The notes under the pieces: generated by a model
Database searches by the model: none
What the model saw: only the letters and a program-made list of their open reading frames with translations
Told to the model about the DNA's origin: nothing
Assembly: GCA_037952775.1 (NCBI GenBank)
Contig: JBANAY010000004.1
Span: 4,278,001 to 4,342,000, forward strand
DNA from: Clonostachys chloroleuca
Lineage: Eukaryota; Ascomycota; Sordariomycetes; Hypocreales; Bionectriaceae
DNA: 64,000 nucleotides
Direction of reading: 5' to 3'
Translations under genes and position numbers: made by a program
Part shown: piece by piece, positions 37,709-50,453 of the stretch
Numbering within the stretch: position 1 is the stretch's first letter
Layout of the letters: each line of letters opens with the position of its first letter

Positions 37709-39909
37709 ATGCTGGGCTTGAATACTCCGAGGCTTCGCCGCACTGGGCAGAATACCCAAATCACGTAAGGAACCAGGAACAGGCCTTTGCTTTTGCTGGC
37801 TGGCGTCGCTAACCAGAGTGTAGATACGACCTTTCCCGTCGCCTCAACGATGTTCAACCATACCCGATACAGTCCCCCCAGGGAGCCAACATTTTCATCT
37901 ATGCCCATGATAGCGGTGTAACATTGGTCTGGAGGGGTGGCAAGCGGTTCAAGGCGACTCAGCCGGCGCCACTGAATGAGAAGCCCAATGGGTCCTCAGA
38001 AGATGCCGTGATGGTGATTGACTCGGACGACGATCAACCAGCTACCAAAGCCGAAGCCAAAATCAAGTTCGAAGACAAACCTGAGTTTGAAGATCAGGTC
38101 GAAGAAACGCCCTACCCCGAAGTAGTTCAGACACTGGATCTGGTCCTCGGCGCTGCCGTCCTTGACGTGGCGGTAATGCCGCTTTCCCCAAAGTCGGCTC
38201 AGGATACTGCGAACGGTCGGGCTGCTATTCTTGGGCATAAAATAGTGTTCGCTGTTTCATGTGTCACAAACGATATCTATCTGATCACCCTGCCACTCAC
38301 ACCTCCATCTCCTGCCGCGAAAGCAAGGCCCGAGTTAAGAAACAGTTTATTTGCGAGCAAGGCTGGCACCGGCGCATGGGGGGAGTCGATCACTTTACTT
38401 AGTGGACAGTCAAAACCTAGCGATGGATTGGCTATTGGTCTCGTACCTTCTGGGCTCTCTGACCGCGCAACCAGCATTAATCGCGTTGTGGTCGCCTCTC
38501 ATTCTCGTGAAGCATCTGGAGTGCTGCGTCTATGGGAAACTGCTTTGGATCAAAAGCTTAAACTAGAGGCTTCTGTCGAGCCCTTCCAGACAGAATTCCT
38601 ACCAAGTCCCCTCAGAAGCGTTTCCTTTAACCCAAGCCATAGTACCCAGCTTCTTACAGTAACGCCTTCACACGGTGTACGTATATACGATTACGCCTTG
38701 CCTTCTCTTCCCCCAGACCCCGAGGCGACTGGTCCCTTCCCTCCACAAGGGTCATGGCTCGTCACGTTATATCAGCCATTTATCAGACCTTCATCCTTAA
38801 GGAAGCCTATCGTTGACGCTGCCTGGATAGCTCACGGAAAAGCCGTCTTCGCTCTGTTGGCTGATGGGATGTGGGGCATCTGGGACATCGATGGGGCTGA
38901 TCCTGCTTCTTCTGCTTCGGCAATATCTACCAAACTACAAAGCGGTGTTCGAGGGGCGGCATTGACCGCATTTAGCGTGTCGGGATATGTCGAAGGAACA
39001 AGTTCTCTCCGGAGTGTGGCTTCACAACACAAGGAAACTAACACAGGGGAGTTTGCGCCCATGACACCTCACTCTCGTCGCCAAGCTACTAGCAATCTCG
39101 GTTTGGCAACAACCCCTGATCGCCTATCAACGATCCATGGTGGTGTCAAAGTCTTGCCACTTCCAGCCCCTGGCCAAGCATTGTTAGACGAATCATTGGC
39201 TCTTTGGCTCGGCGGACAAGACCATGTCTGCGTCATTCCTCAGGTCTTGCGATTCTGGGAAACCCAAGCACGGAAGGCAAGCAGCGGAGGGAACGGCCTA
39301 TTCACGGGTACTCATAGCTCGCGACTGATTAAGATCCAAGAGCTCTCCACGAGCCTACTTGGCGAGAGATGCTGTGGCGTCACCCTTCTCACTGATATTT
39401 CCAAGAAGACCGACGATGCAGAAAGTGGCGAGCAGTCGCCCGTCGACGTTCTTATTCGTGGCGAGACCCGGCTGATTGTCGTTCGTGATGTTCAGGCCAG
39501 CTCTTCTGGGACACTTGGAGGTCCTATTACCAAGGGAAAGCGGCTATTTTCGAAGGCTGACCAACCCAGTGCTATTATCGTGCACGGAAGTGCTAGGCCT
39601 AGTACGGTCACGTTTAATCTGAGCCGAGCTAAGCCTGGCTCGCTGCGATTCAATCCATCGTTTGCTAACGAGGAAGGCAACTACGATGATGATTCGATGG
39701 CGGATGCGAATGAGACGAAGTCACTTCCTCAACCGGGAGCTGGATTTGACTTCATGAATACCTTGAACGATGCTGCTGATACAACCACTGATTTAAATCG
39801 AGATGTCGAGGTCGAGATGCTCGATATAATGGGAATTGATAAAGCGCTGGAAAACCTGGACGGCAGCCGAGGGGTGGGGAGAAAGAAGGTTCTTTTCGGA
39901 GAGGACTAA
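37709..39909 (+). CDS. Nup37-like nucleoporin (beta-propeller)
   Basis: A short first exon (37709-37764) splices to 37824-39909, giving 713 residues. The N-terminus MLGLNTPRLRRTGQ leads into YDLSRRLNDVQPYPIQSPQG, then IYAHDSGVTLVWRGGKRFK. An acidic disordered insert follows. WD40-like blades include VRIYDYALPSL, LADGMWGIWDIDGAD and SALWLGG-type segments, and a mostly disordered C-terminal tail ends VLFGED. Filamentous fungi have Nup37 in the Y (Nup84) complex of the nuclear pore, unlike budding yeast; the arrangement here matches the fungal type. Identification rests on my memory of that N-terminal pattern plus propeller features, so a different nuclear WD40 protein remains possible. Confidence 0.72.
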
Positions 39910-40814
39910 CGCGAGTTGCAATTTAATGACTGACAATCTTAGGAGTGGTAAACCGCAGTGTACGATACCCAAAAAATGAACGTGATTGACGGCCCAATTG
40001 TTCGCTTTTGCCTCTGGTCGTCGACGAAGTGCCTGAGAATTCTCGCCTCGATGAACCTCCCCAGCCTACCCATTTTCCTTCTATAGTTTCTTCCTAACTT
40101 CACCCCCTTCAATTCCGCACGGCACGGTGAAGCGCAAGGCGAGATCCATCCTTGACTGCTTTGTATTCCGAGCGGTAGATTAATCACCACCCGATATCAT
40201 GTAAGAGGAGGGAAGGGTTTGGGGATTTATTTCGATAACTATCGAGCCAATTCCTCCGTAACTGATTTTAACTATGCCTTGATACTGTCTATCAAATCTC
40301 TGCTGGAGCTGCTTTTGGAGTGGTCGAGGAAGGCATTCGGATTGGATCGTCGGTTAGCGTAGAATACTTGGTTGAGAGGGCATTGGCACATCGGGACATG
40401 CATATAGACATATATTCATAACAATGCTTTTGTTTGGTTGATAAGTAAAGTGTTCTTCATGTGCTATTTATTTGTTAACTTAGTATATAGCTACTACCTT
40501 TCCACATTCCCGTGGTTGCCAATCGCTGTCTGATATGCGATGGAGATGGTTCTTAGTCGAAAGGTGGGGCAAATTCAATTAAACACGGAAAGGGCGCGTC
40601 ATCAATTTGTCGCGTCCCTCGTGCCGATCCGCGTCCCTCCATGGTCCGTCTGAATGTAATAAAATCGTCGCCTGCACTTTGACTGAGTTTCCTCTCAGCA
40701 GACCCCATCCACACCATTTCCATTCCTACCCGACGATCGTTTTCGAACTTCTTCCCCGCGTTTTGAGAGCGAGCCGTCAGAAGATCTTCCTGCCGCAACT
40801 GGCGAATTGTCACC
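39910..40814. other. Intergenic, Nup37 gene to FEN1
   Basis: About 900 bp with AT-rich sequence at 40380-40500, then a C/T-rich section before the FEN1 start. No gene supported. Confidence 0.55.
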
Positions 40815-42130
40815 ATGGGTATTAAACAGCTCTTCTCCATCATCAAAGATGAGGCCCCGGACTCCATCAAGGAAGGCGAGATCAAGAATCAGTTCGGCCG
40901 CAAGGTCGCCATTGTAAGCACAGCGTTACTGGGTTCATTGCGCGCTATTACGGGGAGCTAATAGTTTGGGATAGGATGCCTCGATGAGCATCTACAGCTT
41001 TCTCATTGCTGTCCGATCTGACGGCCAGCAGCTGATGAATGACACCGGCGAGACCACCTCGCATCTCATGGGCATGTTCTATCGCACACTTCGTATGGTC
41101 GACAACGGTATCAAGCCTCTGTACGTTTTCGATGGTGCGCCTCCCAAGCTCAAATCCGGAGAATTAGCCAAACGTTTCCAACGCAAGCAAGAGGCCACCG
41201 AGGGTCTCGAGGAGGCAAAGGAGACGGGAACGGCCGAGGATGTTGAGAAATTCTCGAGACGGACGGTGCGCGTGACCCGAGAGCACAACGCCGAGTGCCA
41301 GCGGCTACTGAAGCTCATGGGCATCCCCTACATCATTGCACCCACCGAGGCCGAGGCGCAGTGCGCCGTGCTTGCGAGGGCCGGTAAGGTTTACGCTGCT
41401 GCCAGCGAGGATATGGATACGCTTTGCTTTGACACACCAATCCTATTACGCCACCTTACTTTCAGTGAACAGAGAAAGGAGCCTATCCAAGAGATTCATC
41501 TTGATAAGGTCCTTGACGGCCTGAACATGGAGCGAAAGCAGGTAAGCGTGACCTTCTCGCACAACAATCTCAAGTGATTTGGCAGGATTATTGACACTTT
41601 TGGATTAGTTCATCGATCTCTGTATCCTCTTGGGGTGCGACTATCTCGATCCAATTCCCAAGGTTGGACCATCCACCGCTCTCAAGCTCATCCGCGAACA
41701 TGGCTCTCTCGAAAAGGTCGTCGAAGCTATGGAAAATGACCCAAAGAAGAAATACACGATTCCTGATGACTGGCCGTTCCGAGATGCGCGGGACCTGTTT
41801 CTGGAGCCGGATGTCCGAAAGGCTGACCACGCCGACTGCGATTTCAAGTGGGAGAAGCCAGATATGGAGGGTCTTGTTCAGTTCCTTGTGACTGAGAAGG
41901 GATTCTCCGAAGATCGAGTGCGAGGTGCGGGAGCAAGACTGGAGAAAAATATGAAGAGCTCGCAGCAGGCACGGTTGGAGGGTTTCTTCAAGCCTCTTCC
42001 AAAGACGGATGCTGAGAAGGCAGCGCACAAGCGCAAGTTGGAGGCTCAGCAGGAGGAGAAGAAGAAGAAGCAGAAGCAAGATAAGAAGGACAAGGCGGCG
42101 GCAAAATCGAAGCCGAGAGCGGCGGTATAA
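40815..42130 (+). CDS. FEN1: Flap endonuclease 1 (Rad27/FEN1)
   Basis: Exons 40815-40913, 40975-41541 and 41609-42130 give 395 residues. It starts [15 protein letters not shown]. The metal-binding acids are all present: the Asp in [12 protein letters not shown], the Asp of [10 protein letters not shown], the two Glu of PTEAEAQCA, the pair in ASEDMDTL and the Asp of [17 protein letters not shown]-interacting box ([15 protein letters not shown]) precedes a Lys/Glu-rich nuclear tail. FEN1 removes 5' flaps during Okazaki-fragment maturation and long-patch base-excision repair. The first intron falls directly before the first catalytic Asp. Sequence intact. Confidence 0.97.
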
Positions 42131-43175
42131 TAATGATGCTGGGATGATGATGGAAAACGGTTTATTATCGACGTTGGCATGCCCTGTTTAGCAGAGCTTA
42201 ATGCCTATCTGTCAGGAGGCCTCGCTCGGCGGTGCATTTTGCTTGATTCTCGGGATGAGGCCAGGGTTTGGTCGGACAGGTGTTTCGGAGTCTACGTAAC
42301 GACAAAGTTGCTTGATTTATACAATATCTTACATTATATGATGACTTCCTCTACTTTGCCATGATACTGCTCGAATATCTAGCGAAGTTGGTAGCGTGCT
42401 GCTGGGCAGGGAGTTGCTGACTCAATATTTGGTCCTTCTGTTGACCATGGTCAATAGGCAGCGGCAATTGCGTGCCGGATCATTTGATAGCTGCTCAGAG
42501 CGCAATTTTACTGATTCCCAAACGTTGGGGCTTGCTCCGTGGTGGACATGAGCTTGGCAATACTGAGGCCTCTATTGGGTAGCTGATAAGCTGGGCCTCG
42601 GCATCTCCACAGAAACATACTCTGCGCCAAGTTGGAAGTGCCTAATATGGAACGCTTTCATGACATCACCCCAAGCACCGTTCGCTGCTTGTCTGGAGCC
42701 TGGGATCTGGAGTTCTGGACCCTTGCGTGTCTTCCGCCCGATCCTTGTACCGCATGTGGCAGCAGCGCATTTCACATGCAAAGCCCAAACGCGGCAGTGT
42801 GCGAGGACGTCCTGGGCCTCGCACAACACATGACCATCAGCAGCCACTGTTTGAGCCCATCCCATGACAGGGCCGGCCATGGCCATTGCGGGTTCTAGGG
42901 AATGCCCCAGAGGGCCCCAGAGGGAAAAGTCTGGGGCTTCTTCCATTGTGGGGTGGAATGTAGGTACAAAGCACCGATTGTTGACGGCTCCTTGTGAACT
43001 GTCCTAGACATGTGATTGTCAGACTTGCCGACGGGCATCTTGTCCAGTCGCCGGCCTCCTACAAAAATAACGGAGGATGTCCTATCTTCGTTTAAATTTG
43101 CCTCTGTTGAACTCTCCTTTCCATCTCTCCCCGTTACCCCCTTAATCGTGCCTCCACATCATCCACTTCGTCGCC
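42131..43175. other. Intergenic, FEN1 to b5/ACAD gene
   Basis: About 1 kb; 3' UTR of FEN1 and promoter of the next gene. The last ~80 bases are C/T-rich. No gene supported. Confidence 0.55.
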
Positions 43176-45031
43176 ATGTCTAAAGTATTCACTGCTGCCG
43201 ACGTTGCGTCGCGCAACAAGGCTGACAACCTATACACTATTATTGATGGCGATGTCTACGATCTCACCAAATTCCAGGATGACCATCCAGGTAAGTGAAT
43301 GAATGGGAATACTCGCCCCGTGACCGTATCTTGCCTGGATATCTGCCCAGTAATACCATATACTAACTCATACGCCCCAAACAGGCGGCAAGAAAATCCT
43401 CCAGCGCGTAGCAGGCAAGGATGCCTCCAAGGCATTCTGGAAGTACCACAACGAAGGCATTCTCAAGAAATACAAGGGGAAGCTGCAGGTCGGATCCCTC
43501 GACACAAAGCCCAAGTCTGAGCCCAAGGCAGAACCACCTGCTCCAACCCCCAAGCCAGCACCACCCGCTGTCAAGGCTGTAAAGAAGGAGGAGCCAAGCA
43601 GCGAAGAACCCGCAGAACCCCTCGAGTCCTTTGGCCAGCAGATTCCCTTCGCCGATCCCAACTGGTACCAAGGCGTCAGTACCCCCGAGTCCCCTCTTGT
43701 CTCTGCACATTCACGATGACTGACTGGACTATAGTACCATTCACCTTACTTCAACGAGACACACGCTGCTCTACGGGCTGAGGTCCGTGAATGGATCGAG
43801 AACGAGATTGAGCCCAATGTCACAGAGTGGGACGAGGCCAAGCGTGTGCCCGAGGAGATTTACAAGGAAATGGGACGTCGAGGCTATCTCGGCGGTCTAT
43901 TGGGAGTCAAGTATCCCACAGAGTACGCCCAAGCCCCCGCATGTGTGCCCGTAGAGAAGTGGGATCTATTTCACGAGGTTCTGATCACCGATGAGCTCTC
44001 CCGGACTGGCTCTGGTGGCTTTGTCTGGAACCTGATTGGCGGCTTTGGCATTGGCTGCCCGCCTGTGATGAAGTTCGGCTCCAAGGCCCTCAAGGATCGT
44101 ATCATGCCAGGCATCCTCAGCGGCGATAAGCGTATTTGCTTGGCCATTACCGAGCCTGATGCCGGCAGCGATGTTGCCAATCTGACCTGCGAGGCGAAGC
44201 TCAGCGAAGATGGAAAGCACTTCATCGTCAATGGCGAGAAGAAGTGGATCACAAACGGCATCTGGTCTGACTACTTCACCACCGCTGTGCGAACTGGAGG
44301 GCCCGGTATGAACGGTGTTAGTCTGTTGCTTATTGAACGCTCCGAAGGAGTTAGCACCCGCAGGATGGACTGCCAGGGTGTCTGGTCGAGTGGCACAACC
44401 TATATCACATTCGAGGATGTCAAGGTTCCTGTTGAAAACTTGCTTGGCAAGCAAAACCAGGGATTCCGAGGTACGTGTGCAACCTAAAGAGTTCACCAGT
44501 TCTTTATGTCTAGAAAACTAACAACTCTATCTCTTAGTCATTATGACCAACTTCAACCATGAGCGTATCGGTATCGTCATCCAGAGCCTACGCTTCGCGC
44601 GCGTGTGCTACGAGGAGTCAGTCAAATACGCCAACAAGCGCCGTACGTTTGGTAAGAAGCTTATTGAGCACCCTGTCATCCGGATGAAGCTCGCGCACAT
44701 GGCTCGCCAGATTGAGGCCTCATACAGCTGGCTTGAGAACCTCGTCTACCAGTGCGAGAAGATGGGTGAGACAGAGGCCATGCTGCGTCTCGGTGGACCC
44801 ATTGCCAGTCTCAAAGCACAGTCCACCCTTACTTTCGAGTTTTGTGCACGGGAGGCTAGTCAGATCTTTGGAGGGCTGAGCTACTCTCGTGGTGGCCAGG
44901 GTGGAAAGGTGGAAAGGCTGTATAGAGATGTCAGGGCTTATGCCATCCCGGGAGGCAGCGAGGAGATCATGCTGGACCTGAGCATGCGACAAAGCTTGCG
45001 GGTGGCCAAAGCGATGGGAATGAAGCTATAG
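43176..45031 (+). CDS. Cytochrome b5 / acyl-CoA dehydrogenase fusion
   Basis: Exons 43176-43290, 43385-43674, 43735-44470 and 44538-45031 give 544 residues. Residues 1-78 form a cytochrome b5 domain with the heme ligands in DDHPGGKK and KYHNEG. A Pro/Lys/Ala linker (about 80-125) leads to a full acyl-CoA dehydrogenase: ITEPDAGSDVANL and GEKKWITNGIWSDYF (FAD/substrate loops), RTFGKKLIEHPVIR, and QIFGGLSYSRGG near the end. At the usual MCAD-type catalytic position the sequence is IPGGSEE, without Glu; the Glu in NHERIGI (about residue 389) lies where isovaleryl- and long-chain dehydrogenases place their base. Such fusions are common in filamentous fungi. Substrate is unknown. The final MKL is at most a weak peroxisomal signal. 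Confidence 0.92.
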
Positions 45032-45747
45032 GTACATTATATGGAGCGGTAGGGGTGTATGAGTAAGCAGGAGTTCATTGGAGAGATTCAGCCATCTTCA
45101 CATCTAGAATGGGGAAAATGAGAGACATCAATATTACTTTCCAGTCTGCATTGGTCTGGACCTGGGTATCAATCGTTCTCGGCTTGGCAGCTGTGAGGTT
45201 CCAATCAATATGCCTGTGCTGCTCACTAAAGAGCCCCATGCACACGTGACCAAGAGGGATTGGGCTGCCTGAGTGCTTTCAGGTAACAGAGCGCACAGAC
45301 CTCCAAACATGTCAAGTTGATGGAGCAGCCCTGGCCAATCAGCGGCCGGAATCGATTTTAGAGAGAAAGCTCCTTCATCCTGGTTCCAAGTCCACTCACT
45401 GATCACACACAAGTTTACTACCCTCAACCCACTCCAAATCCACTTACCTTCACGAGATCTTCACTCCCAGCGCTCAACCACACGACTCTAGGCCCTTGCG
45501 CCGCGCCAACGACTACACATTCACGACCACAAATTCGCGATCCAGGAAACGGCCGTTCTTCCATCCACTTCCAACACCGACTACCTCCTCCCTGCAACCC
45601 CAACGCACGGATTCCCTCGACTGCCACAGCCATTCTACGACTGGGAAGAATCCCGCTGCTGCTAGCAATTCTTCCTCGCTACATAATACCAAACCTCTCC
45701 CCTCAGAACAGTTCGCGGCGACTTTACACCGCTCCACACATCTCATA
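45032..45747. other. Intergenic, b5/ACAD gene to DHH1
   Basis: About 700 bp. From 45410 the sequence is A/C/T-rich and likely the promoter and leader of DHH1. No gene supported. Confidence 0.55.
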
Positions 45748-47439
45748 ATGTCCGACCAGCTAGCAGATAAATTGAAGAACTCTTCGCTTAAGTACGGCAC
45801 CACAAAACGTACCCGGTGTCTCGAGGGTTCTGACTTTGACTGACTATGATTTGCATCAGCGATGGGCCAAATGCTGGGAGCGATAACTGGAAACAAAATT
45901 TGAACCTCCCCGCCAAGGATACTAGGCAACAAACTGAGGTGAGTCTCTCGCCTTCTCTAGCCTTCTCTCCAACGGCTTCCCCGCGCACCACAACTGAGCA
46001 GTAGCTGACGAAGCACTTTCTCAACACAGGATGTCACCAACACAAAAGGTCTCGAATTCGAAAACTTTGCGCTAAAGCGAGACTTGTTGATGGGTATTTT
46101 CGAAGCCGGGTTCGAAAAGCCCTCCCCCATCCAAGAAGAAGCTATTCCTGTGGCCCTGACGGGCCGCGACATCCTCGCCAGAGCCAAGAACGGTACCGGA
46201 AAGACCGCCGCCTTCGTTATCCCCGTCCTAGAACGCATCAACCCCAAAGTCACCAAGATCCAAGCACTCATCCTCGTCCCCACACGTGAGCTTGCCATGC
46301 AAACATCTCAGGTATGCAAGACTCTGGGCAAACACCTCGGCGTAAACGTCATGGTCACAACTGGTGGTACTGGCCTTCGAGACGACATCATCCGTCTACA
46401 GGATCCCGTCCATATTGTGGTCGGAACCCCGGGTAGAATTCTCGATTTGGCAGGAAAGAATGTTGCCGATCTGAGTGAATGCCCCATGTTCGTCATGGAC
46501 GAAGCCGACAAGCTCCTCTCGAGTGAATTCACCCCCGTTATTGAACAACTATTGCAATTCCACCCTAAAGATCGCCAAGTCATGCTTTTCTCCGCCACCT
46601 TCCCGCTCTCGGTGAAGGACTTCTCTGACAGGAATATGTCCAACCCCTACGAAATTAATCTCATGGACGAACTCACCCTTCGCGGTATCACCCAATACTA
46701 TGCTTTCGTTGAGGAAAAGCAGAAGGTCCACTGCCTCAACACTCTTTTCTCCAAGCTTCAGATCAACCAATCCATCATTTTCTGCAACTCCACCAACCGT
46801 GTAGAATTGCTTGCAAAGAAAATCACCGAGCTGGGGTACTCTTGCTTCTACAGTCACGCAAGAATGCAACAGCAAGCTCGTAACCGAGTTTTCCATGACT
46901 TCCGAAATGGCGTCTGCCGAAACTTGGTTTGCTCTGATCTTCTTACCCGTGGTATCGATATCCAAGCTGTCAATGTGGTTATCAACTTTGATTTCCCAAA
47001 GAACGCCGAAACTTATCTGCACCGTATCGGTCGTTCTGGTCGATACGGCCACCTGGGTCTGGCTATCAACCTGATCAATTGGGATGATCGCTTCAATCTC
47101 TACAACATCGAACGAGATCTCGGAACCGAGATCCAGCCCATCCCTGCAAGCATTGATAAGAGTCTCTACGTCTACGAAAACCCCGAGACTATTCCCCGCC
47201 CCGTTTCCAACCTTCCTCCACGATCAAGCCAACCCCAGCAAACCCAGAGACTTCCAGGACCATCTCCTCAACAATATTCGCAACAACAACCCCAGGGTGT
47301 TTGGCAGGGCCAACCCACCCACCAGAATGGACACGCGCAACATTTCAACCAGCAACGGGGCCGTGGCCGAGGTCGCGGTTACCGAGGTCGCGGTGGAGGT
47401 GGCCGGGGACGAGGTGCTTCACGTGACATACAAACCTAA
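45748..47439 (+). CDS. DHH1: DEAD-box RNA helicase Dhh1 (DDX6/Ste13 family)
   Basis: Exons 45748-45791, 45860-45938 and 46030-47439 give 510 residues. Exon 1 uses donor AA|GTACGG, so the N-terminus runs [18 protein letters not shown]; the nearby AAAC|GTACCC donor does not keep frame. All helicase motifs are present: GFEKPSPIQ (Q), AKNGTGKT (I), PTRELA (Ia), GTPGR (Ib), DEAD (II), SAT (III) and HRIGRSGR (VI). The tail is Gln/Pro-rich and ends with an RGG/RGRG stretch. Dhh1 promotes mRNA decapping and translational repression and drives P-body formation, with Pat1, Edc3 and Not1 as partners. The extra RGG tail may add RNA binding. Confidence 0.96.
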
Positions 47440-50186
47440 TACTTCATTCCTGCATGAATGGCAAAGGCGAATGGTGTTTTTGGGGTTTGTTTATTGGCAT
47501 TAATTTTGTACCGGGCTCACTACGATTGTTATTTCTTCTTCTTCTTTTTACATTGTTGGATTGTACATTATTCGCCCACTTATGAGCGAAAGGATGGGAA
47601 CGGCGAACAGGTATCGGTGCTTGCCTTCTTTGCAAATTCATTCTCTACGGCCGACTGGTTCTCTTATATCTCGACATGGACCGAAAAGATTGAGCATTGG
47701 AGGCGGAAATCAGGACATGCTTTGGATGTCCATGCACCACTACAAGCTGGCGAATGGTCTTTTCAACTGACCAGCCTCGGCATCTTCAAGCTTCGATATA
47801 TGTTATTTCCTTTGCTTCACGACTTTTACATATGACGACATAGAGGGGTAAGCAGACCACTGGTTGGCCATTGAGGGCTGCGAGGCTTTCTTTTATTCTA
47901 GCGGCCGGAGCATTTTCAAGCGATAGTTGCTGGGTGGCTGTCGACTAGAGAACACTGGAGCTGATGAGGAGTGCGGGTATTCTGACATTTATTGCCTCTC
48001 CGCTTATCCATGATCTTACTGCTCACCTGGTGTGGAGAGGACATGGAGACTGCGGACGTGAGACGCTTGGTGTCAAGGGGTTTTCTTTTCCTTTGGTTTG
48101 GAGGTGGGGCGAATAGTAAACGGTTCTGATACCTATGATGAGGAACGTCTCATACACACACAAAATATGTGTTGCTGCTTGGCATGCAGCGACACGCACG
48201 CGCAAAGCAGATACTTTTTTGGGGAAGCTGAGGTGACTTGCTTCCAGCAGTGGTCGTATCTCGAACAGTTAACTTACAATATTTCAGACGTGGGCTCTGG
48301 ACAAGAGTCACGTTGGAGGTGGTTGCATGTAGCATCGAGTTATCGGCGGCTGTCGAAATGGATGAAACGAGGGGATGATGAGATGATTGGTGACGAGGTC
48401 CAGGTGGGACCCGAGGATGTGGAAAAAAAAAAAAAAATCAAGGAAAAAAAATTTATTATTTTGGGGTGAGAGCGCTGGTTTGGCCAACTCGTCAACTCTC
48501 AGACCAGTCAGTGTCTGATGGATATGACATCCACAGACCCGTGGCTGGTGGGTTCGGGAAGTCGTACTGAGCAGATGAATGAATATTACCTCTTTCTCTC
48601 TCTCCAATACAATGGTGTAGATTTGCCTTGATGTGATGGGGCATGGAGTCCAATATCTGCCTTCCCACGTCCCATCTGGGTGTAAACGCGTAGAGAGGAC
48701 CGAGTAGGACCTAAAGTGATATTGTTTACTTCTGCTTAGCCGGACTGTGGTTCTGAAATTTCCTCTGTCACAAGAAGAAAACAAATAGTATCTATCACGC
48801 ATACTCTCACAAAATAACCCCTTGCAAAGTCAAGTCTGTACACTCAGCCTCTATCTACCGGTCATCCTTACTTACAGTCGTAGCATAGAGAGCCGGGAGA
48901 TACTCTACCATAATTCAAACCTGTATCGCGGCTTCTAATTGTTCTTTAGAAGTGGAGGTAGCAGCTTATTCTTGCCCTGATCGTCGAGTCCTCCGAAGTA
49001 CGAGCTGGCTGATGCGTGGTTGGTGGTAAAATTGGTCGGCCGACACCTTCTGGTCATAGGCTGAGCCTACAATGGGCGCCTAGCTTGGTTTCAGACCATG
49101 CCGGTCCGACGTAGGAAAAGAATAGCAATAATTAATTCATAATCCTGGTTAGGAGTTCACATGTGTCCGGCTATAGCTGGTGTAAAAGAGTGAAACTGGC
49201 GGTATGAAGATGGCGAGGGTTGAGCATTGAAATCATTGGCTGGCAAATTGGACGAGATCCCTGAGGCTGTTCATGGAATTGAGGTCTCATAAACACATGG
49301 GATAAATCACTTGCTTCCAGCAGACCAGCACATTGTCGATAACGCAAGCCATAAACAAGTCTCGGATATAGATGCCCATGCTCAGATATTTTACCTCTCC
49401 ACCAACATACATCGATCCCAGTTGAGCAGGAACCCATGTCCACGTTTATGCTTCTTAATGTGGCCGGCCTAGCTGCGTGACCAGTCTTGAAAGGATTCTC
49501 CTATCAATTGATGCCTGGTTTCCAGTTGCGAGCCTATGAAGGCTTGCGTGATAAATATCTAGTCGTGTACGTAGCGGACTAGATAGGTTAGAATTGCTAT
49601 GACAAAACCAGTTCGATCAATAGCTGAGGCTTCAAACGCGTAATTGCCCCACCTACCTGCCATTGCGGCAACAATATTGCGATAGCTTAGTGCTTTGTTC
49701 ATTCTATTACAGATAAACTACGTATCGTCGACTTCTTATGTACCTGCGTTGGTGCGTAGCAGTCAGCTTGTTAAGCATATCTTAACAAATGTCTCTCCCA
49801 CCAATTACATGGCTGTAAAGGTAAAGGACATGGGTAAGGTAGCTATCTAGATTCTTGATGGAAAGAAATTATACAATTTTGGCATAAGCCGTATACTTTG
49901 CCACAGTGCAAGCAATAGTGTCTTGTCATTCGGAGCCTGCCTTGTACAACACAGTAGAAGCATCGGACAAGTTGTGGGCCACCAACTGACTGCAAGTTCT
50001 GCGATTCAGGCTGATGTTGCAGACGGTCAGATGGCAACCCGCCTTGTAGTGCCAGCTCGAGCATGACTTGAAAGAAGGTGAGTCTTTGGTGGTGAATTCT
50101 AGTGAGGGATTTATATACTTGTTTAGCAAAGCTCCAACATCAATCAGGGATCCACCCCTACAGGGGTTCCCTAACAGAAACACCAT
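47440..50186. other. Intergenic, DHH1 to tRNA-Pro
   Basis: 2.7 kb without a gene I can support. Presumably holds the DHH1 3' UTR at the left. A 15-nt poly-A run lies at 48423-48437 with a second A run close behind. Frames elsewhere are short and motif-free. Confidence 0.5.
48423..48437. repeat. Poly-A tract, 15 nt
   Basis: Fifteen A in a row, followed after six bases by another run of eight or nine A. Confidence 0.85.
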
Positions 50187-50276
50187 GGTCTGGTGGTCTA
50201 GCGGTATGATTCTCGCTTAGGGTCCACCCTAATGCATAAATGCGAGAGGTCCCGGGTTCAATCCCCGGCCAGACCC
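50187..50276 (+). tRNA. tRNA-Pro(AGG) with an 18-nt intron
   Basis: The acceptor stem GGTCTGG pairs with CCAGACC, with C as discriminator base. The D-arm region reads GGTCTAGCGGTATGAT. The anticodon stem CTCGC pairs with GCGAG and the loop is TTAGGGT with anticodon AGG (50219-50221). The intron (50223-50240) sits one base 3' of the anticodon, the canonical position. Its ACCC can pair with the anticodon region GGGT, as in other fungal pre-tRNA introns. The T arm is CCGGGTTCAATCCCCGG, including the B box GGTTCAATCCC (50255-50265). Without the intron it is 72 nt. Confidence 0.96.
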
Positions 50277-50280
50277 ATCA

Positions 50281-50289
50281 TTTTTTTTT
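50281..50289 (+). terminator. RNA polymerase III terminator
   Basis: Run of nine T starting five bases after the tRNA-Pro gene. Confidence 0.85.
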
Positions 50290-50453
50290 GGGATTTTCAT
50301 CAAGATAATAATTGCTGCATACCGGTGTTGATGTATTCCATTTTTGGGGGAGAGAAGGCTCCATGGCGCTCTACTTGGTGGGGTGGGGCACACTATCCTG
50401 TCAAGCGTCTTTGTTCCTATCATCTACATCTATGAATGGGTTACCGAAAGCCG

